The notes: a model not told the origin generated them from the letters alone. Positions 1-8,937 are shown, counted from the stretch's first letter. The stretch: 64,000 nt of DNA from 66-474 sp963771735 (GCA_963771735.1 CAVYUN010000004.1:367609-431608); one strand, 5' to 3'. Made by a program: numbers and translations.

Positions 1-570
1 CTCGGCCTCGGCGGGCTGGTGATGGAAGGCCTGCACCCGGGCGGCATCCTGCCGGGCGTGGTCGGGGCGATCTGCCTGCTGTTGGCACTTTACGCATTCC
101 AGTTGTTGCCGGTGAATTACGCCGGACTCGGGCTTATCCTGCTCGGCGTGATACTGATCGTGTCGGAGGCATTCGTGCCCGCCTATGGCGTGCTCGGCAC
201 CGGCGGCGTGATTTCTTTCGTGATTGGTTCGGTGATCCTGATGCATACGGGCGTGCCCGGTTATGGTCTTGCATTGCCGCTGGTGATCGGCCTGGCCATC
301 GCGGCGGCGGGTGTCCTCATCGGCATCGTGTGGATGGCGATGCGCTCGCATCGGCAACGGGTGGTCAGCGGGCGCGAAGAGATGGTCGGCGCGGTCGCCG
401 AGGTGGTCGCCGATTTCGAGGGGCTTGGCCTGGTGCACGTGCACGGTGAACGCTGGCAGGCCCGGTCCGATGTTCCATTGCGGCGCGGCCAGCGCGTCAG
501 CATTGTCGGCATGCAGGGATTGGTCCTGGATGTGGGGCCCGTGACCGAACCGAAGGAGGTTTCCAAATGA
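1..570 (+). CDS. NfeD family protein, C-terminal part (5' end outside window)
   Basis: The reading frame is open from the first base, so the gene starts upstream of the window. The visible part has about four hydrophobic segments (codons 10-115), followed by a soluble C-terminal region of about 70 residues that looks like the OB-fold NfeD domain. It is followed, with an ATGA overlap, by a slipin gene; NfeD and slipin/stomatin proteins are a well-known gene pair thought to act together in the membrane. Long NfeD forms carry an N-terminal ClpP-class serine protease domain; whether this one does cannot be seen. Family assignment is good, molecular role unknown. Confidence 0.85.
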   Translation, partial: LGLGGLVMEGLHPGGILPGVVGAICLLLALYAFQLLPVNYAGLGLILLGVILIVSEAFVPAYGVLGTGGVISFVIGSVILMHTGVPGYGLALPLVIGLAIAAAGVLIGIVWMAMRSHRQRVVSGREEMVGAVAEVVADFEGLGLVHVHGERWQARSDVPLRRGQRVSIVGMQGLVLDVGPVTEPKEVSK

Positions 571-1352
571 GCGTTTTCCCCGTGGTTGCCGTGGTCGTGG
601 TGATCGTGCTGTTCATCCTGCTGTCCTCGATCAAGGTCCTGCGCGAGTACGATCGTGGCGTGATCTTCCTGTTCGGGCGGTTCCAGGCGGTCAAGGGGCC
701 GGGCATCATCATCCTGATACCGGTGATGCAGCAGATGGTGCGGATCGACCTGCGCACGATCGTGATGGACGTGCCGCCGCAGGACGTGATTTCCCGCGAC
801 AACGTCCCGGTCAAGGTCAACGCGGTGATCCTGTTCCGGATCATGGATCCGGAGAAGGCGGTGATCCAGGTGGAGGATGCCCGCGAGGCGACCAGCCAGC
901 TCGCCCAGACCACCCTGCGTTCGGTGCTCGGCCAGCACGAACTGGACGAAATGCTCAGCGAGCGCGACAAGCTCAACCGGGATATCCAGGTCATCCTCGA
1001 CCAGCACACCGATGCATGGGGCATCAAGGTGTCCAACGTCGAGATCAAGCAGGTCGACCTGGATGACAGCATGGTGCGCGCGATCGCGCGCCAGGCCGAA
1101 GCCGAACGCCAGCGCCGCGCCAAGATCATCAACGCCGAGGGCGAGCTGCAGGCGTCGGAAAAACTGATGCAGGCAGCGCAGACCCTGATGCAGCAGCCGC
1201 AATCGATCCAGTTGCGTTACCTGCAAACGCTGGTGGAAGTCGCGGGGGACCGCACCTCCACGATCGTGTTCCCGCTGCCGCTGGATCTGCTGGAGCCCCT
1301 GGCCGGCACATTGCGCAAGTCCGCCGGCACCGACAAACCGCCGGTGGCGTGA
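567..1352 (+). CDS. slipin / SPFH (band 7, stomatin-like) family protein
   Basis: 261 residues: an N-terminal membrane segment (about residues 3-22), then an SPFH/band 7 domain beginning at the REYDRGVIF motif (about residue 28) and running to about residue 190, then an Ala/Glu/Gln-rich helical tail typical of oligomerising stomatins. The start overlaps the nfeD stop (ATGA), implying translational coupling. Slipins are thought to form membrane scaffolds, and the NfeD partner may process or bind them. The C-terminus ends in a short Pro-rich stretch. It converges with the minus-strand sensor-domain gene only about 16 bp downstream. Confidence 0.9.
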   Translation: MSVFPVVAVVVVIVLFILLSSIKVLREYDRGVIFLFGRFQAVKGPGIIILIPVMQQMVRIDLRTIVMDVPPQDVISRDNVPVKVNAVILFRIMDPEKAVIQVEDAREATSQLAQTTLRSVLGQHELDEMLSERDKLNRDIQVILDQHTDAWGIKVSNVEIKQVDLDDSMVRAIARQAEAERQRRAKIINAEGELQASEKLMQAAQTLMQQPQSIQLRYLQTLVEVAGDRTSTIVFPLPLDLLEPLAGTLRKSAGTDKPPVA

Positions 1353-1368
1353 CGTCGCCCGCCCGCGG

Positions 1369-2292
1369 TCAAACTCGCGCGGACTTCACCAGCAGGTGCT
1401 TGGCCAGGGTGCCGTGCATGCGGCCGAGCGCACGTACCAGATGCAGCATCGCGAACAACAGGAAGAATCCGATCACGAACATCACGATGGCGTCGGTCCA
1501 TCCGGGTATGTGTGCTCCGAACCCCCAGTCCACGGTGACATGGCCGCCGATGAAATCACGGCCCAGGCCGAAGAAATCGAATGCCATGGCGACGGGCGCC
1601 AGCAGCAATGCCAATGACACGCACGAAAGTACGATCACGATAGTGAAGTAGGCAATGCCGAGCGGCAGCATCAGCAACATGTAGAGCAGGGTCGCCCATG
1701 TGCGTGGATCGGTCAGCATCGACGCGATGCGCTTCAACCAGTGCCGATCACGTTCGGTGTACGGCGGGCGACGCGGCATGCGCACGCCCAGCAAGGCTTC
1801 GACGATCCGGCTCTCGACCAGCGAAAGCCCGCGCACCGAGGCCATGAACAGCAGGAAGAACGGCGCGCCGATGATCAGCACTGCAAATCCCGCCGACATC
1901 GACAGTCCCGTGACTGCCCAGGTGAAATAGAAGATGCCGGTGGCAAGCGCCAGCAGCATGTAGAACAACGAGCCGTAGGTGTGCGGATCGGCGAGCACGC
2001 CGAAGAAGCGTCCGGCCAGCGAGTGGCGCGGGCGCGGCGGCGGGGTGCGCAACGCACGCGCGACGGTTTTTTCGGTGTTGCGATAGATCTCGGCGACTTC
2101 CTCGGGTGCGCCGTAGCTGGTGGCGATTTTCGCCAGCAGTTCGGCCTCGCTCACGCCGGGGTTTTCCGCCAGCTCGGAGCGCAGGTGTTCCTCGGCGTCG
2201 TACAGGGCGTCCTGGATCATCGCCGGGTCGGCGCCGGCCAGCGCCGCGCGCAGTTGCGCCAGATAGTCCTCGATCGTTTGCGGCGTGCTCAT
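1369..2292 (-). CDS. sensor domain-containing membrane protein (DUF1700-like N-terminus)
   Basis: 307 residues. The first 90 form a soluble helical region (EDYLAQLR..., then SYGAPEEVAEIY) like the DUF1700/HAAS-type domain commonly encoded beside PadR regulators. The rest has two blocks of paired membrane segments (about 105-160 and 205-300) resembling the putative 'Sensor' domain (LSLVESRIVEALLGVRMPRR is its characteristic linker). It starts 4 bp after the padR stop, so the two are one operon. By analogy with other PadR/HAAS pairs it is probably a membrane protein controlled by the regulator; the signal is unknown. Confidence 0.75.
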   Translation of the reverse strand: MSTPQTIEDYLAQLRAALAGADPAMIQDALYDAEEHLRSELAENPGVSEAELLAKIATSYGAPEEVAEIYRNTEKTVARALRTPPPRPRHSLAGRFFGVLADPHTYGSLFYMLLALATGIFYFTWAVTGLSMSAGFAVLIIGAPFFLLFMASVRGLSLVESRIVEALLGVRMPRRPPYTERDRHWLKRIASMLTDPRTWATLLYMLLMLPLGIAYFTIVIVLSCVSLALLLAPVAMAFDFFGLGRDFIGGHVTVDWGFGAHIPGWTDAIVMFVIGFFLLFAMLHLVRALGRMHGTLAKHLLVKSARV

Positions 2293-2296
2293 GGTT

Positions 2297-2653
2297 TCAA
2301 TCCTTCAGTATCGAATCGACGTAGTTGCGCGTGGAGTTCCATGCACCGGTCCATTCGCGCAGGACCTTCCTGCCCAGCGGGGTGATGCGGTAGTAGCGCC
2401 TGGGCGGGCCGGCCTCGGAAGGCTCGACAAAGGTTTCGAGCAATGCCGCGGCGCTCAAGTTGCGCAACACCGGATACAGCGCGCTCTGCTTGCCGACCAG
2501 CACGCCACCGGCGTCGTGCTCCAGGCGTTTGGCGATCTGGTAGCCGTACAGGGGTTCGCGCGCGGCGGCGAGCACGGCCAGCAGCACCAGCGACACCGTG
2601 CCGGAAGCCAGTTCCTTCTCGAACTTTTTCAGATACAGGTCGATGTCGGCCAT
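2297..2653 (-). CDS. PadR family transcriptional regulator
   Basis: 118 residues, a typical short PadR protein: winged-helix DNA-binding domain (about 15-90) with the motifs YGYQIAKRLE and LYPVLRNL, a beta-wing with PPRRYYRITPLG, and a short C-terminal helix for dimerisation. It is the first gene of a two-gene minus-strand operon with the sensor-domain membrane protein. Upstream, at 2686-2699, there is a dyad overlapping a TATAGT-like -10 element, suggesting autorepression. The ligand cannot be deduced. Confidence 0.88.
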   Translation of the reverse strand: MADIDLYLKKFEKELASGTVSLVLLAVLAAAREPLYGYQIAKRLEHDAGGVLVGKQSALYPVLRNLSAAALLETFVEPSEAGPPRRYYRITPLGRKVLREWTGAWNSTRNYVDSILKD

Positions 2654-2685
2654 GCCGGCGCGCTTGCAATCATCGTAATAACGAG

Positions 2686-2699
2686 TGCACTATAGCGCA
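2686..2699 (-). promoter_or_regulatory. candidate PadR operator / promoter -10 region
   Basis: The sequence TGCACTATAGCGCA is a near-perfect inverted repeat (one mismatched pair) lying about 33 bp upstream of the padR start codon. On the minus strand it contains TATAGT, a good -10 hexamer. Overlap of a dyad with the -10 element would suit repressor autoregulation. This is inference from position and symmetry only. Confidence 0.35.
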
Positions 2700-2813
2700 G
2701 TTGATAATAGTTCGTATGCGTCGGAAGTCATGGGTCGAGAGTCATGCTTCACGACGAGGATGGAAACGCGCATACTGACTCTGTGCGCTACGACTCGCGC
2801 AATTTGATCGCCG

Positions 2814-3122
2814 GTGGACGGCGAGGAGGCGAAAAATGTTCAAATTCGGATTGGTGGCGTTGGCTGGTGGCCAGCGTGTGCTGGCTGTTCGGCGGCGCTG
2901 ATCGGCGGCTTGTTCAAGCTGACATTCGGACTGGCGGGCGCGCTTTTCGGTGGCCTTTTCGCCGCTATCTCGCGGCAGGCCGTGGCGGTACTTTTCGTGG
3001 TTCCGGTCGTGTTGTTCGCGCTTTTGCCGCTGGTGGCGCCGCTGTTGGTGGTCGCCGGACTGGTATGGCTTGTCGTGCGCGTGTCGCGCCCGCACTCGTC
3101 CACGACTGCGGCTCCGCATTGA
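2814..3122 (+). CDS. small hydrophobic membrane protein, N-terminus uncertain
   Basis: The supported part is codons from about 2888 to 3122: two or three membrane helices rich in Gly/Ala/Phe/Leu/Val and a short polar tail ending STTAAPH. The open frame begins at a GTG (2814) without a good ribosome site. A far better start, GAGGAGG followed by ATG at 2836 (MFKFGLVALAGG...), lies in another frame and stops after 21 codons. The true gene probably starts at 2836 and has been broken by small indels; see findings. No function is recognised. Confidence 0.5.
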   Translation: MDGEEAKNVQIRIGGVGWWPACAGCSAALIGGLFKLTFGLAGALFGGLFAAISRQAVAVLFVVPVVLFALLPLVAPLLVVAGLVWLVVRVSRPHSSTTAAPH

Positions 3123-3253
3123 GGGGCGGTTGAGGTCGAGCTAGCGGCCACCGCGATCGGCGACCAGAGCCGTTGCGCGCGGCGACAAATCCGCGCCGCT
3201 CTGCCGCTGACTTCCGGGCCCTGAAACATCCATCGTTCATGTCGGCGTGTCGT

Positions 3254-3907
3254 TCAGTAGCTGCCGAGACTGAATTTGACCGGCACCAATGCCCACGCCT
3301 GGACGGTATGACCGTCCCGGGTTGCGGGATGGAAACGCCACGCCGCCAACACGTGCGCACGCGCCGCATCGTCCAGCACGCGCGATCCGCTACTGCGCGC
3401 GATCGTGACCTGGACCGGTTTGCCGGACTGATCGACCAGCACTTTCAGCATCACGGTTCCCTGCGTGCCGGTGCGCAACGCCTGAAGCGGGTATGGGGGC
3501 GGCGTCGCGGTCTCATAGGCGATGGTCGCGTCGCTATCGCCGACCGATCCCGTCGTCGTCTCGGAATGGGTCGTCGAGTTCTGGACTTGCGTAACGGGTG
3601 TGATGGTGGACATTGCGGGTAGTGAAATCTGCGACGGATGCGGCACCGAGACGTGAAGGCTCGGCGCCGCGACGTGCTGCGCCACGCGCAGGGTCGGGAT
3701 CGCCGGTGGAGGCGCCACGGGCAGTGGCGGGGGCAACACCGTGGCCAGCAGCGATTGCGATGACGGCACGCGCACTTGCAGCGGCGCGCTGGGCAGCAAC
3801 GCGTACAACACGAGGACGAGGTTGAAGCTCAAGGCCAGTGCCCACGCGAGAGAACGCGTCGCGTGCGGCATGCATTCGAACGAACGATCGACGGCCAACG
3901 ACATCAT
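3254..3907 (-). CDS. TonB family protein (energy transducer)
   Basis: 217 residues from the ATG at 3907, chosen because AAGGAGGTGG lies just upstream; longer in-frame starts have no ribosome site. Architecture is TonB-like: one N-terminal membrane anchor (about residues 18-40), a Pro/Ser/Thr-rich periplasmic linker (about 45-120), and a C-terminal TonB domain (about 130-217) with PPPYPLQALRTGTQGTVML and AWRFHPATRDG. TonB proteins couple the inner-membrane proton gradient to outer-membrane receptors. No exbB, exbD or receptor gene is nearby, so its receptor is unknown and it may be an accessory TonB. It is divergent from the yggS-like gene. Confidence 0.85.
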   Translation of the reverse strand: MMSLAVDRSFECMPHATRSLAWALALSFNLVLVLYALLPSAPLQVRVPSSQSLLATVLPPPLPVAPPPAIPTLRVAQHVAAPSLHVSVPHPSQISLPAMSTITPVTQVQNSTTHSETTTGSVGDSDATIAYETATPPPYPLQALRTGTQGTVMLKVLVDQSGKPVQVTIARSSGSRVLDDAARAHVLAAWRFHPATRDGHTVQAWALVPVKFSLGSY

Positions 3908-4042
3908 AAGCCACCTCCTTGCGACGAGGATTGTGGCCAAGGGCGCCGAGGGGTGGCACCCCGGTCAGTTGCCACGCTACGCCTTTGCGTAGCAGCCGAC
4001 AAGTGCCGCTGCGTAGTCGACATGGGTATCTATACTCTTCAC

Positions 4043-4780
4043 ATGAACTTGGAATCCCCTGCCGACTCCGGCGAAGCCTTCCGACAGCGTCTTTCCGACG
4101 TACGCGCGTGCATCGCGGCGGCCTGCGCGAGGACGGGGCGCAATGCTACTTCGGTCCGCCTGCTGCCGGTCAGCAAGACGGTGAGCGAAGACCGGCTGCG
4201 CGCCGCCTATGCCGCCGGATGCCGGGTGTTCGGCGAGAACAAGGTGCAGGAGGCACAGCGCAAGTGGCAGGCCATGTCGGACCTGCCGGATCTGCGCTGG
4301 TCCATCATCGGCCACTTGCAGACCAACAAGGCGAAAGTGGTGGCCGAATTCGCTGCCGAATTCCAGGCGCTGGACAGCTTGCGTGTTGCCGAAGCATTGG
4401 ACCGGCGTCTGCAAGCATTGGGGCGCCGGATGGATGTCCTGGTGCAGGTCAACACGTCCGACGAGCAAAGCAAGTTCGGCCTGCCACCTGACGAGGTCAA
4501 GGCATTCGCGGAACAACTGTCCGTGTTTTCATCGCTGCACGTGCGCGGCCTGATGACGCTGGCCATGCAATCGGAAGATGCGGAGCAGGTGCGGCCATGC
4601 TTCGTTCGCCTGCGCGAACTGCGTGACCGCCTGCGCCAGAGCGTGCCGGATGGCATCGTGATGGACGAACTGTCGATGGGGATGTCTGGCGATTTCGAGC
4701 TTGCGGTCGAGGAAGGTTCGACCATCGTGCGCGTCGGGCAAGCGATCTTCGGTGTGCGTCCTACCTCTAAAAGCGCATAA
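4043..4780 (+). CDS. YggS family pyridoxal phosphate-binding protein (PLPBP)
   Basis: 245 residues from ATG 4043; an in-frame ATG at 4022 is an alternative. It has the fold-type III PLP barrel signatures: LLPVSKTVS with the PLP lysine near residue 48, FGENKVQEA, WSIIGHLQTNK, and the C-terminal phosphate-binding MDELSMGMSGDFELAVEEGSTIVRVG region. PLPBP proteins have no proven catalytic activity; they bind PLP and maintain B6 and amino-acid homeostasis. In many proteobacteria the gene sits beside pilT or proC; here it stands alone, divergent from the TonB-like gene. A TATACT hexamer about 12 bp before the start may be its -10. Confidence 0.92.
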   Translation: MNLESPADSGEAFRQRLSDVRACIAAACARTGRNATSVRLLPVSKTVSEDRLRAAYAAGCRVFGENKVQEAQRKWQAMSDLPDLRWSIIGHLQTNKAKVVAEFAAEFQALDSLRVAEALDRRLQALGRRMDVLVQVNTSDEQSKFGLPPDEVKAFAEQLSVFSSLHVRGLMTLAMQSEDAEQVRPCFVRLRELRDRLRQSVPDGIVMDELSMGMSGDFELAVEEGSTIVRVGQAIFGVRPTSKSA

Positions 4781-4840
4781 CCGCCGGGTGTGGCAATGGT
4801 CAACCGACGGTAAAGCGCAAGCGCCAACAGATCTTGGACT

Positions 4841-5332
4841 TCAATGACCGTTGGAGGTTGAGGGTAGGGCTGCCGATTCGGTCCCCAACGCTTGGAGGAT
4901 CTTTTGGCTGTCCAGGTATTTGTCCAAACCGCTCATGCCCTTCGCAACATTGGGGTCGCCCATCAGTCCCATCATTGCACTTCGGCCTAAGACAGAAAAT
5001 GCGCTTTGCAGAGCCGCTGATCCGTCGTACAGCATGGCTTGTTTTGTTTGTTCCTTGCAGTCGACGGTGAGCAGCCTCGTGAACAGTTCCCCGGTCTTGC
5101 GATCGAGCGCATCGCGTTCCGCGGAGGTGACTTTAGCCATGGGAGCTACGCTTGGATGTAAAGCGATGGTTACGAACAGCCACTGTATGAACGTAGTCCG
5201 CTGTGCAGGTGTAGTCGACGAAACCAAGCACTTCGCAAGGTCGTCCGCATAGGGATCAGCGCTGGCCACTGTGGCTTCCGTGGCCAAGAGCGCACAAACC
5301 GCGCAAAGAAAGACGGTCTTCAGCATGCGCAT
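4841..5332 (-). CDS. putative secreted/periplasmic protein of unknown function
   Basis: 163 residues with a clear Sec signal peptide (MRMLKTVFLCAVCALLATEA..., probable cleavage after VASA near residue 25). The mature part is helical, with two cysteines (near residues 35 and 95) that could form a disulfide, and it contains the stretch DDLAKCLVSSTTPAQR. I do not recognise the family. It lies between the yggS-like gene (convergent) and the TraB-family gene (same strand, about 58 bp upstream), with no functional clue from context. Confidence 0.7.
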   Translation of the reverse strand: MRMLKTVFLCAVCALLATEATVASADPYADDLAKCLVSSTTPAQRTTFIQWLFVTIALHPSVAPMAKVTSAERDALDRKTGELFTRLLTVDCKEQTKQAMLYDGSAALQSAFSVLGRSAMMGLMGDPNVAKGMSGLDKYLDSQKILQALGTESAALPSTSNGH

Positions 5333-5390
5333 CTGATATCCCCTGCTGGTTACACAGCTGTAACGAATTGAGATTACCTTCCGTGCGCCG

Positions 5391-6632
5391 TTACAGCAAC
5401 CTGCTGAAGATGCGAATGCCGGCCAGGTATTCGCCGGCGATGGTGCCGAGGTTGGTCAGCATGAAGACCAGCAGGGTGCGCGCGACGCGATTGTGCCACC
5501 AGCCCGAGACGTGCAGCAGGTCCTTCCGCAAGGACTGGAAGTCGGCGACGCGCGGCTTGCGCAACCACGCCTCGACCATGCCTGAGAACACGCCCGATGA
5601 GAGGCCCGGAGGGCGAAGCGGTTTCAGGGGCCCCATCACGGCCGCGGTCAGCACCGACAACGGGTGACCGCCCGCGATTGCTGCGCCGATGGCGCTCAGG
5701 GCCGCGGTGTAGATTACCCAGTCGCGCAGCGCGTGCCAGCCGGCGGCGGCGTTGCGGTAGAACAGGAAGCCGATTGCGGCGAAGATCGCCAGCATCACGC
5801 CGATGGCCAGGTACTTCGGCCACTTTGGCGCTGGCAGTTTCGTTGCCAGCGCTTCGACCAGCGCGCGCGGTGCATCCTGCTGTGCCACGAGCTCGCGTTC
5901 GATGCCGGCGAGGTGGCCCGCGCCGATCACCACCAGCACGCGTTTCGCGTCGGGGTGCGCCAGCGATTCTTCGCGCAGCCGCGCGGCCATGAAGCGGTCG
6001 CGCTCGCCGATCAGGGCTTCGTAGAGCGGCTTGGAATCGCGCGCGAATTCGCCGAACGCACCCTCCAGGATATCGCCCTGTTTCAGTTTCTCGATCTCGG
6101 ACTCATCGATATCCTCGCGCGAGAACACGCCGGCGATCAGGCTGCCGACGATGCCCATGCGGTCGCGGAAGCGCACACCGCGATAGGCATGGTTGAGCGT
6201 GATGCCAATCTCGCGGTCCACCAGCCACGGAGTGAGTCCGCGCGCATCGGCGGCCGCCATCGCGGCCTTCATTTCGGCACCCGGCTCGATGCCGTATTGC
6301 TCGGCGATGCGCTGCTGGAACGACGACAGCGCCAGCGACGCGAAGACCATCCCGGCCTTGCCGGTGCGAATGACCTGGAACAGGTCCATCTTCGCGAACG
6401 CCGCGGGGTCGCGCATGCCGCGTGCGCGTGACTCGCACAATTCCACCGCGATCGCATCGAACGGTTCGCGTTCGATCAATGCGTTGACCGCATCCACCGA
6501 TGCGCGCGAAACGTGCGCAGTGCCCAGCAGCACGTACTCGACACCATCGCGTTCGACGCGGGCGACGGGTTGTTCATGCAGCGGGTCAGAACTTGCGCCG
6601 TCGTCGGATGGCGTAGACATCGTATCGTTCAA
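5391..6632 (-). CDS. TraB/PrgY family membrane protein
   Basis: 413 residues. The N-terminal half (about 25-260) is a TraB/PrgY domain: YVLLGTAHVS near residue 32, AVELCESRARGM, DREIGITLNHAYRG and the closing GAGHLAGI. The C-terminal part carries about four membrane helices (about 275-410). The domain belongs to the TIKI/erythromycin-esterase-like superfamily, whose conserved GTAH and GxGH motifs are proposed metalloprotease residues. PrgY of enterococci limits pheromone activity, but chromosomal proteobacterial members are uncharacterised. It sits 9 bp downstream of aguB on the same strand. Confidence 0.85.
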   Translation of the reverse strand: MNDTMSTPSDDGASSDPLHEQPVARVERDGVEYVLLGTAHVSRASVDAVNALIEREPFDAIAVELCESRARGMRDPAAFAKMDLFQVIRTGKAGMVFASLALSSFQQRIAEQYGIEPGAEMKAAMAAADARGLTPWLVDREIGITLNHAYRGVRFRDRMGIVGSLIAGVFSREDIDESEIEKLKQGDILEGAFGEFARDSKPLYEALIGERDRFMAARLREESLAHPDAKRVLVVIGAGHLAGIERELVAQQDAPRALVEALATKLPAPKWPKYLAIGVMLAIFAAIGFLFYRNAAAGWHALRDWVIYTAALSAIGAAIAGGHPLSVLTAAVMGPLKPLRPPGLSSGVFSGMVEAWLRKPRVADFQSLRKDLLHVSGWWHNRVARTLLVFMLTNLGTIAGEYLAGIRIFSRLL

Positions 6633-6641
6633 GGCGCGGTC

Positions 6642-7535
6642 CTAGTCCCGATAACGTTTCGTGAGGTCGCCGTAAGCATCGATGCGACGGTCGCGCAGGA
6701 ACGGCCAGATGCGGCGCACGGCCTCGCTGCGGGCCATGTCAATGTCGGCGAGCAGCAATTCGCGCTTGTCGATGCCCGCCTGCGCCAGGATTTCGCCCTG
6801 CGGGCCGGTCACGAAACTGGAGCCCCAGAATTGCGCGCCGCGTCCGCCGTCGGGCGAGGGCTCGAATCCGACCCGGTTGCAGGCGAGCAACGGCAGGCCG
6901 TTGGCGACCGCATGGCCGCGCTGCACGGCAATCCAGGCATCGCGCTGGCGGTTCTTTTCATCCTGAGGGTCGCCCGGATCCCAGCCGATGGCGGTCGGAT
7001 ACAACAGCAGCTCGGCGCCGGCCAACGCCATCAGGCGGGCGGCTTCGGGATACCACTGGTCCCAGCACACCAGGACGCCCAATTTGCCGAGCGAGGTTTG
7101 CACCGGATGGAATCCGAGGTCGCCCGGCGTGAAGTAAAACTTCTCGTAGTAGGCCGGATCGTCCGGGATGTGCATCTTGCGATACATGCCCGCGATTTTT
7201 TCGGAACGATCGAACACCACGGCGGTGTTGTGGTACAGCCCGGCCGCGCGGCGTTCGAACAGCGAGGCGATCACGACCAGCTTCAGTTCGGCCGCCAACC
7301 TGCCGATGCGCTCGCTGGACGGGCCCGGGATGGTCTCGGCGCGATCGAACTCGGCAACGTCTTCGTGTTGGCAGAAATATGGGCCGTTGTGGATTTCCTG
7401 CAGCAGCACCAGTTGCACGCTGGCTTTCGCCGCCTCGCGCAAGCCGGACTCGATGGCGTCGAGGTTGGCGTTGACGCTGCCGCGATCGGTTTCCTGCAAC
7501 AGCGCAACTTTGAGGTTTCGATTCGTCATGGGCAT
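6642..7535 (-). CDS. aguB: N-carbamoylputrescine amidase
   Basis: 297 residues of the carbon-nitrogen hydrolase (nitrilase) superfamily with the Glu-Lys-Cys triad visible: LLQEIHNGPYF (Glu, about residue 44), YRKMHIPDD (Lys, about 119) and GVLVCWDQWYPEA (Cys, about 155). The sequence fits N-carbamoylputrescine amidases, which convert N-carbamoylputrescine to putrescine, CO2 and ammonia. The agmatine deiminase gene lies immediately upstream on the same strand, so the two steps of agmatine-to-putrescine conversion are encoded together. The 157-bp gap between them holds a dispersed-repeat relic. Confidence 0.93.
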   Translation of the reverse strand: MPMTNRNLKVALLQETDRGSVNANLDAIESGLREAAKASVQLVLLQEIHNGPYFCQHEDVAEFDRAETIPGPSSERIGRLAAELKLVVIASLFERRAAGLYHNTAVVFDRSEKIAGMYRKMHIPDDPAYYEKFYFTPGDLGFHPVQTSLGKLGVLVCWDQWYPEAARLMALAGAELLLYPTAIGWDPGDPQDEKNRQRDAWIAVQRGHAVANGLPLLACNRVGFEPSPDGGRGAQFWGSSFVTGPQGEILAQAGIDKRELLLADIDMARSEAVRRIWPFLRDRRIDAYGDLTKRYRD

Positions 7536-7577
7536 GGAGTGCGATCAGGACACAAGATTAGCGAGACACCACGTACG

Positions 7578-7673
7578 TCGTCATTCCGACGCAAGCCGAA
7601 ACCCAGTGACTCCGACCGTGACGCCAAGGGCCTGGTTCGGGTTTCCGGACGTGGCCGGTCCCAAGAGTGACGA
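7578..7673. repeat. degenerate copy of a dispersed 'CGTCATTCCGGCGCAAGCCGG'-type intergenic repeat
   Basis: The stretch begins CGTCATTCCGACGCAAGCC and ends in a region resembling the inverted second arm. This layout is familiar from the short dispersed repeats between genes in many proteobacteria (spurious translations read like SFRRKPESSDSD). A better-preserved relative lies at 33275-33340. It separates aguA from aguB and leaves no gene in the interval 7536-7692. Confidence 0.5.
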
Positions 7674-7692
7674 TGTGGTAGCAGTGGTGCTT

Positions 7693-8746
7693 TCAACGGG
7701 ACATTCCAGCCAGTACGCCAGCCGTCAGCTGCATGGTCATGCAATGCAGGCTGCCGTTCTGCCAGATCAGCGGGCGACAGGGTATCTGCACGATCTCGCG
7801 GCCGGGATGGGCGAGCGCGATGGTTTGCGCCGCCGCGGCGTCGACGATGTCGCCGTAAGCCGGCACCAGCACAGCGCCGTTGACAATGAGGTAGTTGGCA
7901 TAGGATGCCGCAAGGCGCCGGCCCTCGTCGACGATCGGTTGCGGCCACGGCAGCGGAAACAGGCGATAAGGTTTGCCTTCGACGGTGCGCAGGGCTTCGA
8001 GTTCCCGGCGCATCGCATCGAGTTCCCGGTAGTGCGGATCGTCCGGATCGCTGCAAGCCTGGAACACGATCGCGTCCTCCGGGGCAAGCCGTGCCAGGGT
8101 GTCGACGTGCGCGTCGGTGTCGTCGCCCTGCAGGTAACCATGCTCCAGCCACAACACGCGTTGCGCGGAAAGGGTATTGCGCAAGGTGAGTTCGATCAGT
8201 TCTCGTGGCTGGTCGGGATGCCGTTGCTGCAGACAGCGCCAGGTCGTGAGAATGGTGCCGCCGCCATCGGATTCGATCGCGCCGCCTTCCAGTGCCCAGT
8301 CGATGCGTTGGTGTCGGGCGTCGCGCCGGAACAAGCCGCGTTCGATCAGGCCGGTGATCAACGCGTCGTCCTGGCTTGCCTCGAACTTGCCGCCCCAGCC
8401 GGTGAAGCGGAAATCCAGCAGCACGCAGCGACCGCTAACGTCGCGCAGCGTGATCGGCCCCGAGTCACGCAGCCAGAGTATCGTCGTACGGGATCTCGAC
8501 GAAGCGGACATGCCCGAGGTCGGCACCGGCATCGCGCAGACATTCGGCTGCATGCGCACCGATTTCCGCATCGGGTGCGCAGACGATCGCGCCCTCGAAA
8601 CGCGTGATCGCGGCGATCAGCGCGGCGCAAGTGGCTTCGACGTCGTCGAGTCGTGCTGCCCAATCCGTGCCGGCGTGTGGCCATGCGAGCAGCACCGCGG
8701 ACTGCGGCTCCCATTCGGCTGGCAGTCGCAGATCAGTGGAGGGCAT
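7693..8746 (-). pseudogene. aguA: agmatine deiminase, interrupted by a single-base frameshift
   Basis: The N-terminal part (ATG 8746, MPSTDLRLPAEWEPQSAV) runs to VEIPYDDT near 8480 and then stops within four codons. The rest (WLRDSGPITL... to the end at 7693) continues in another frame. The conserved family motif should read DDTWLRDSGP, and one extra base at 8476-8478 accounts for the break. The full span is 1054 bp, one base more than a multiple of three, giving about 350 residues, the normal length. Other motifs are intact: GGGTI-like and EHGYLQGDDTDAHVDT. The enzyme converts agmatine to N-carbamoylputrescine and ammonia, feeding aguB. The break may be a sequencing error. Confidence 0.88.
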
Positions 8747-8937
8747 GGTCGATCCGAAATGTCGTGGAGGCGTTGTGAACCAACGCAGCACGCAGTGCCG
8801 GGGCCTTTCGCGTAACGTTCTGGTCGAAGCGGCTGTTGTGAAAAGCCAGGCCATGGAAGGCCGTTCTGGCGCTCACAATCAACAGGCGTTGCAGTGTATC
8901 TGGGCGCCCGGCAACGCCGCGTTCATGGACGAACGCA

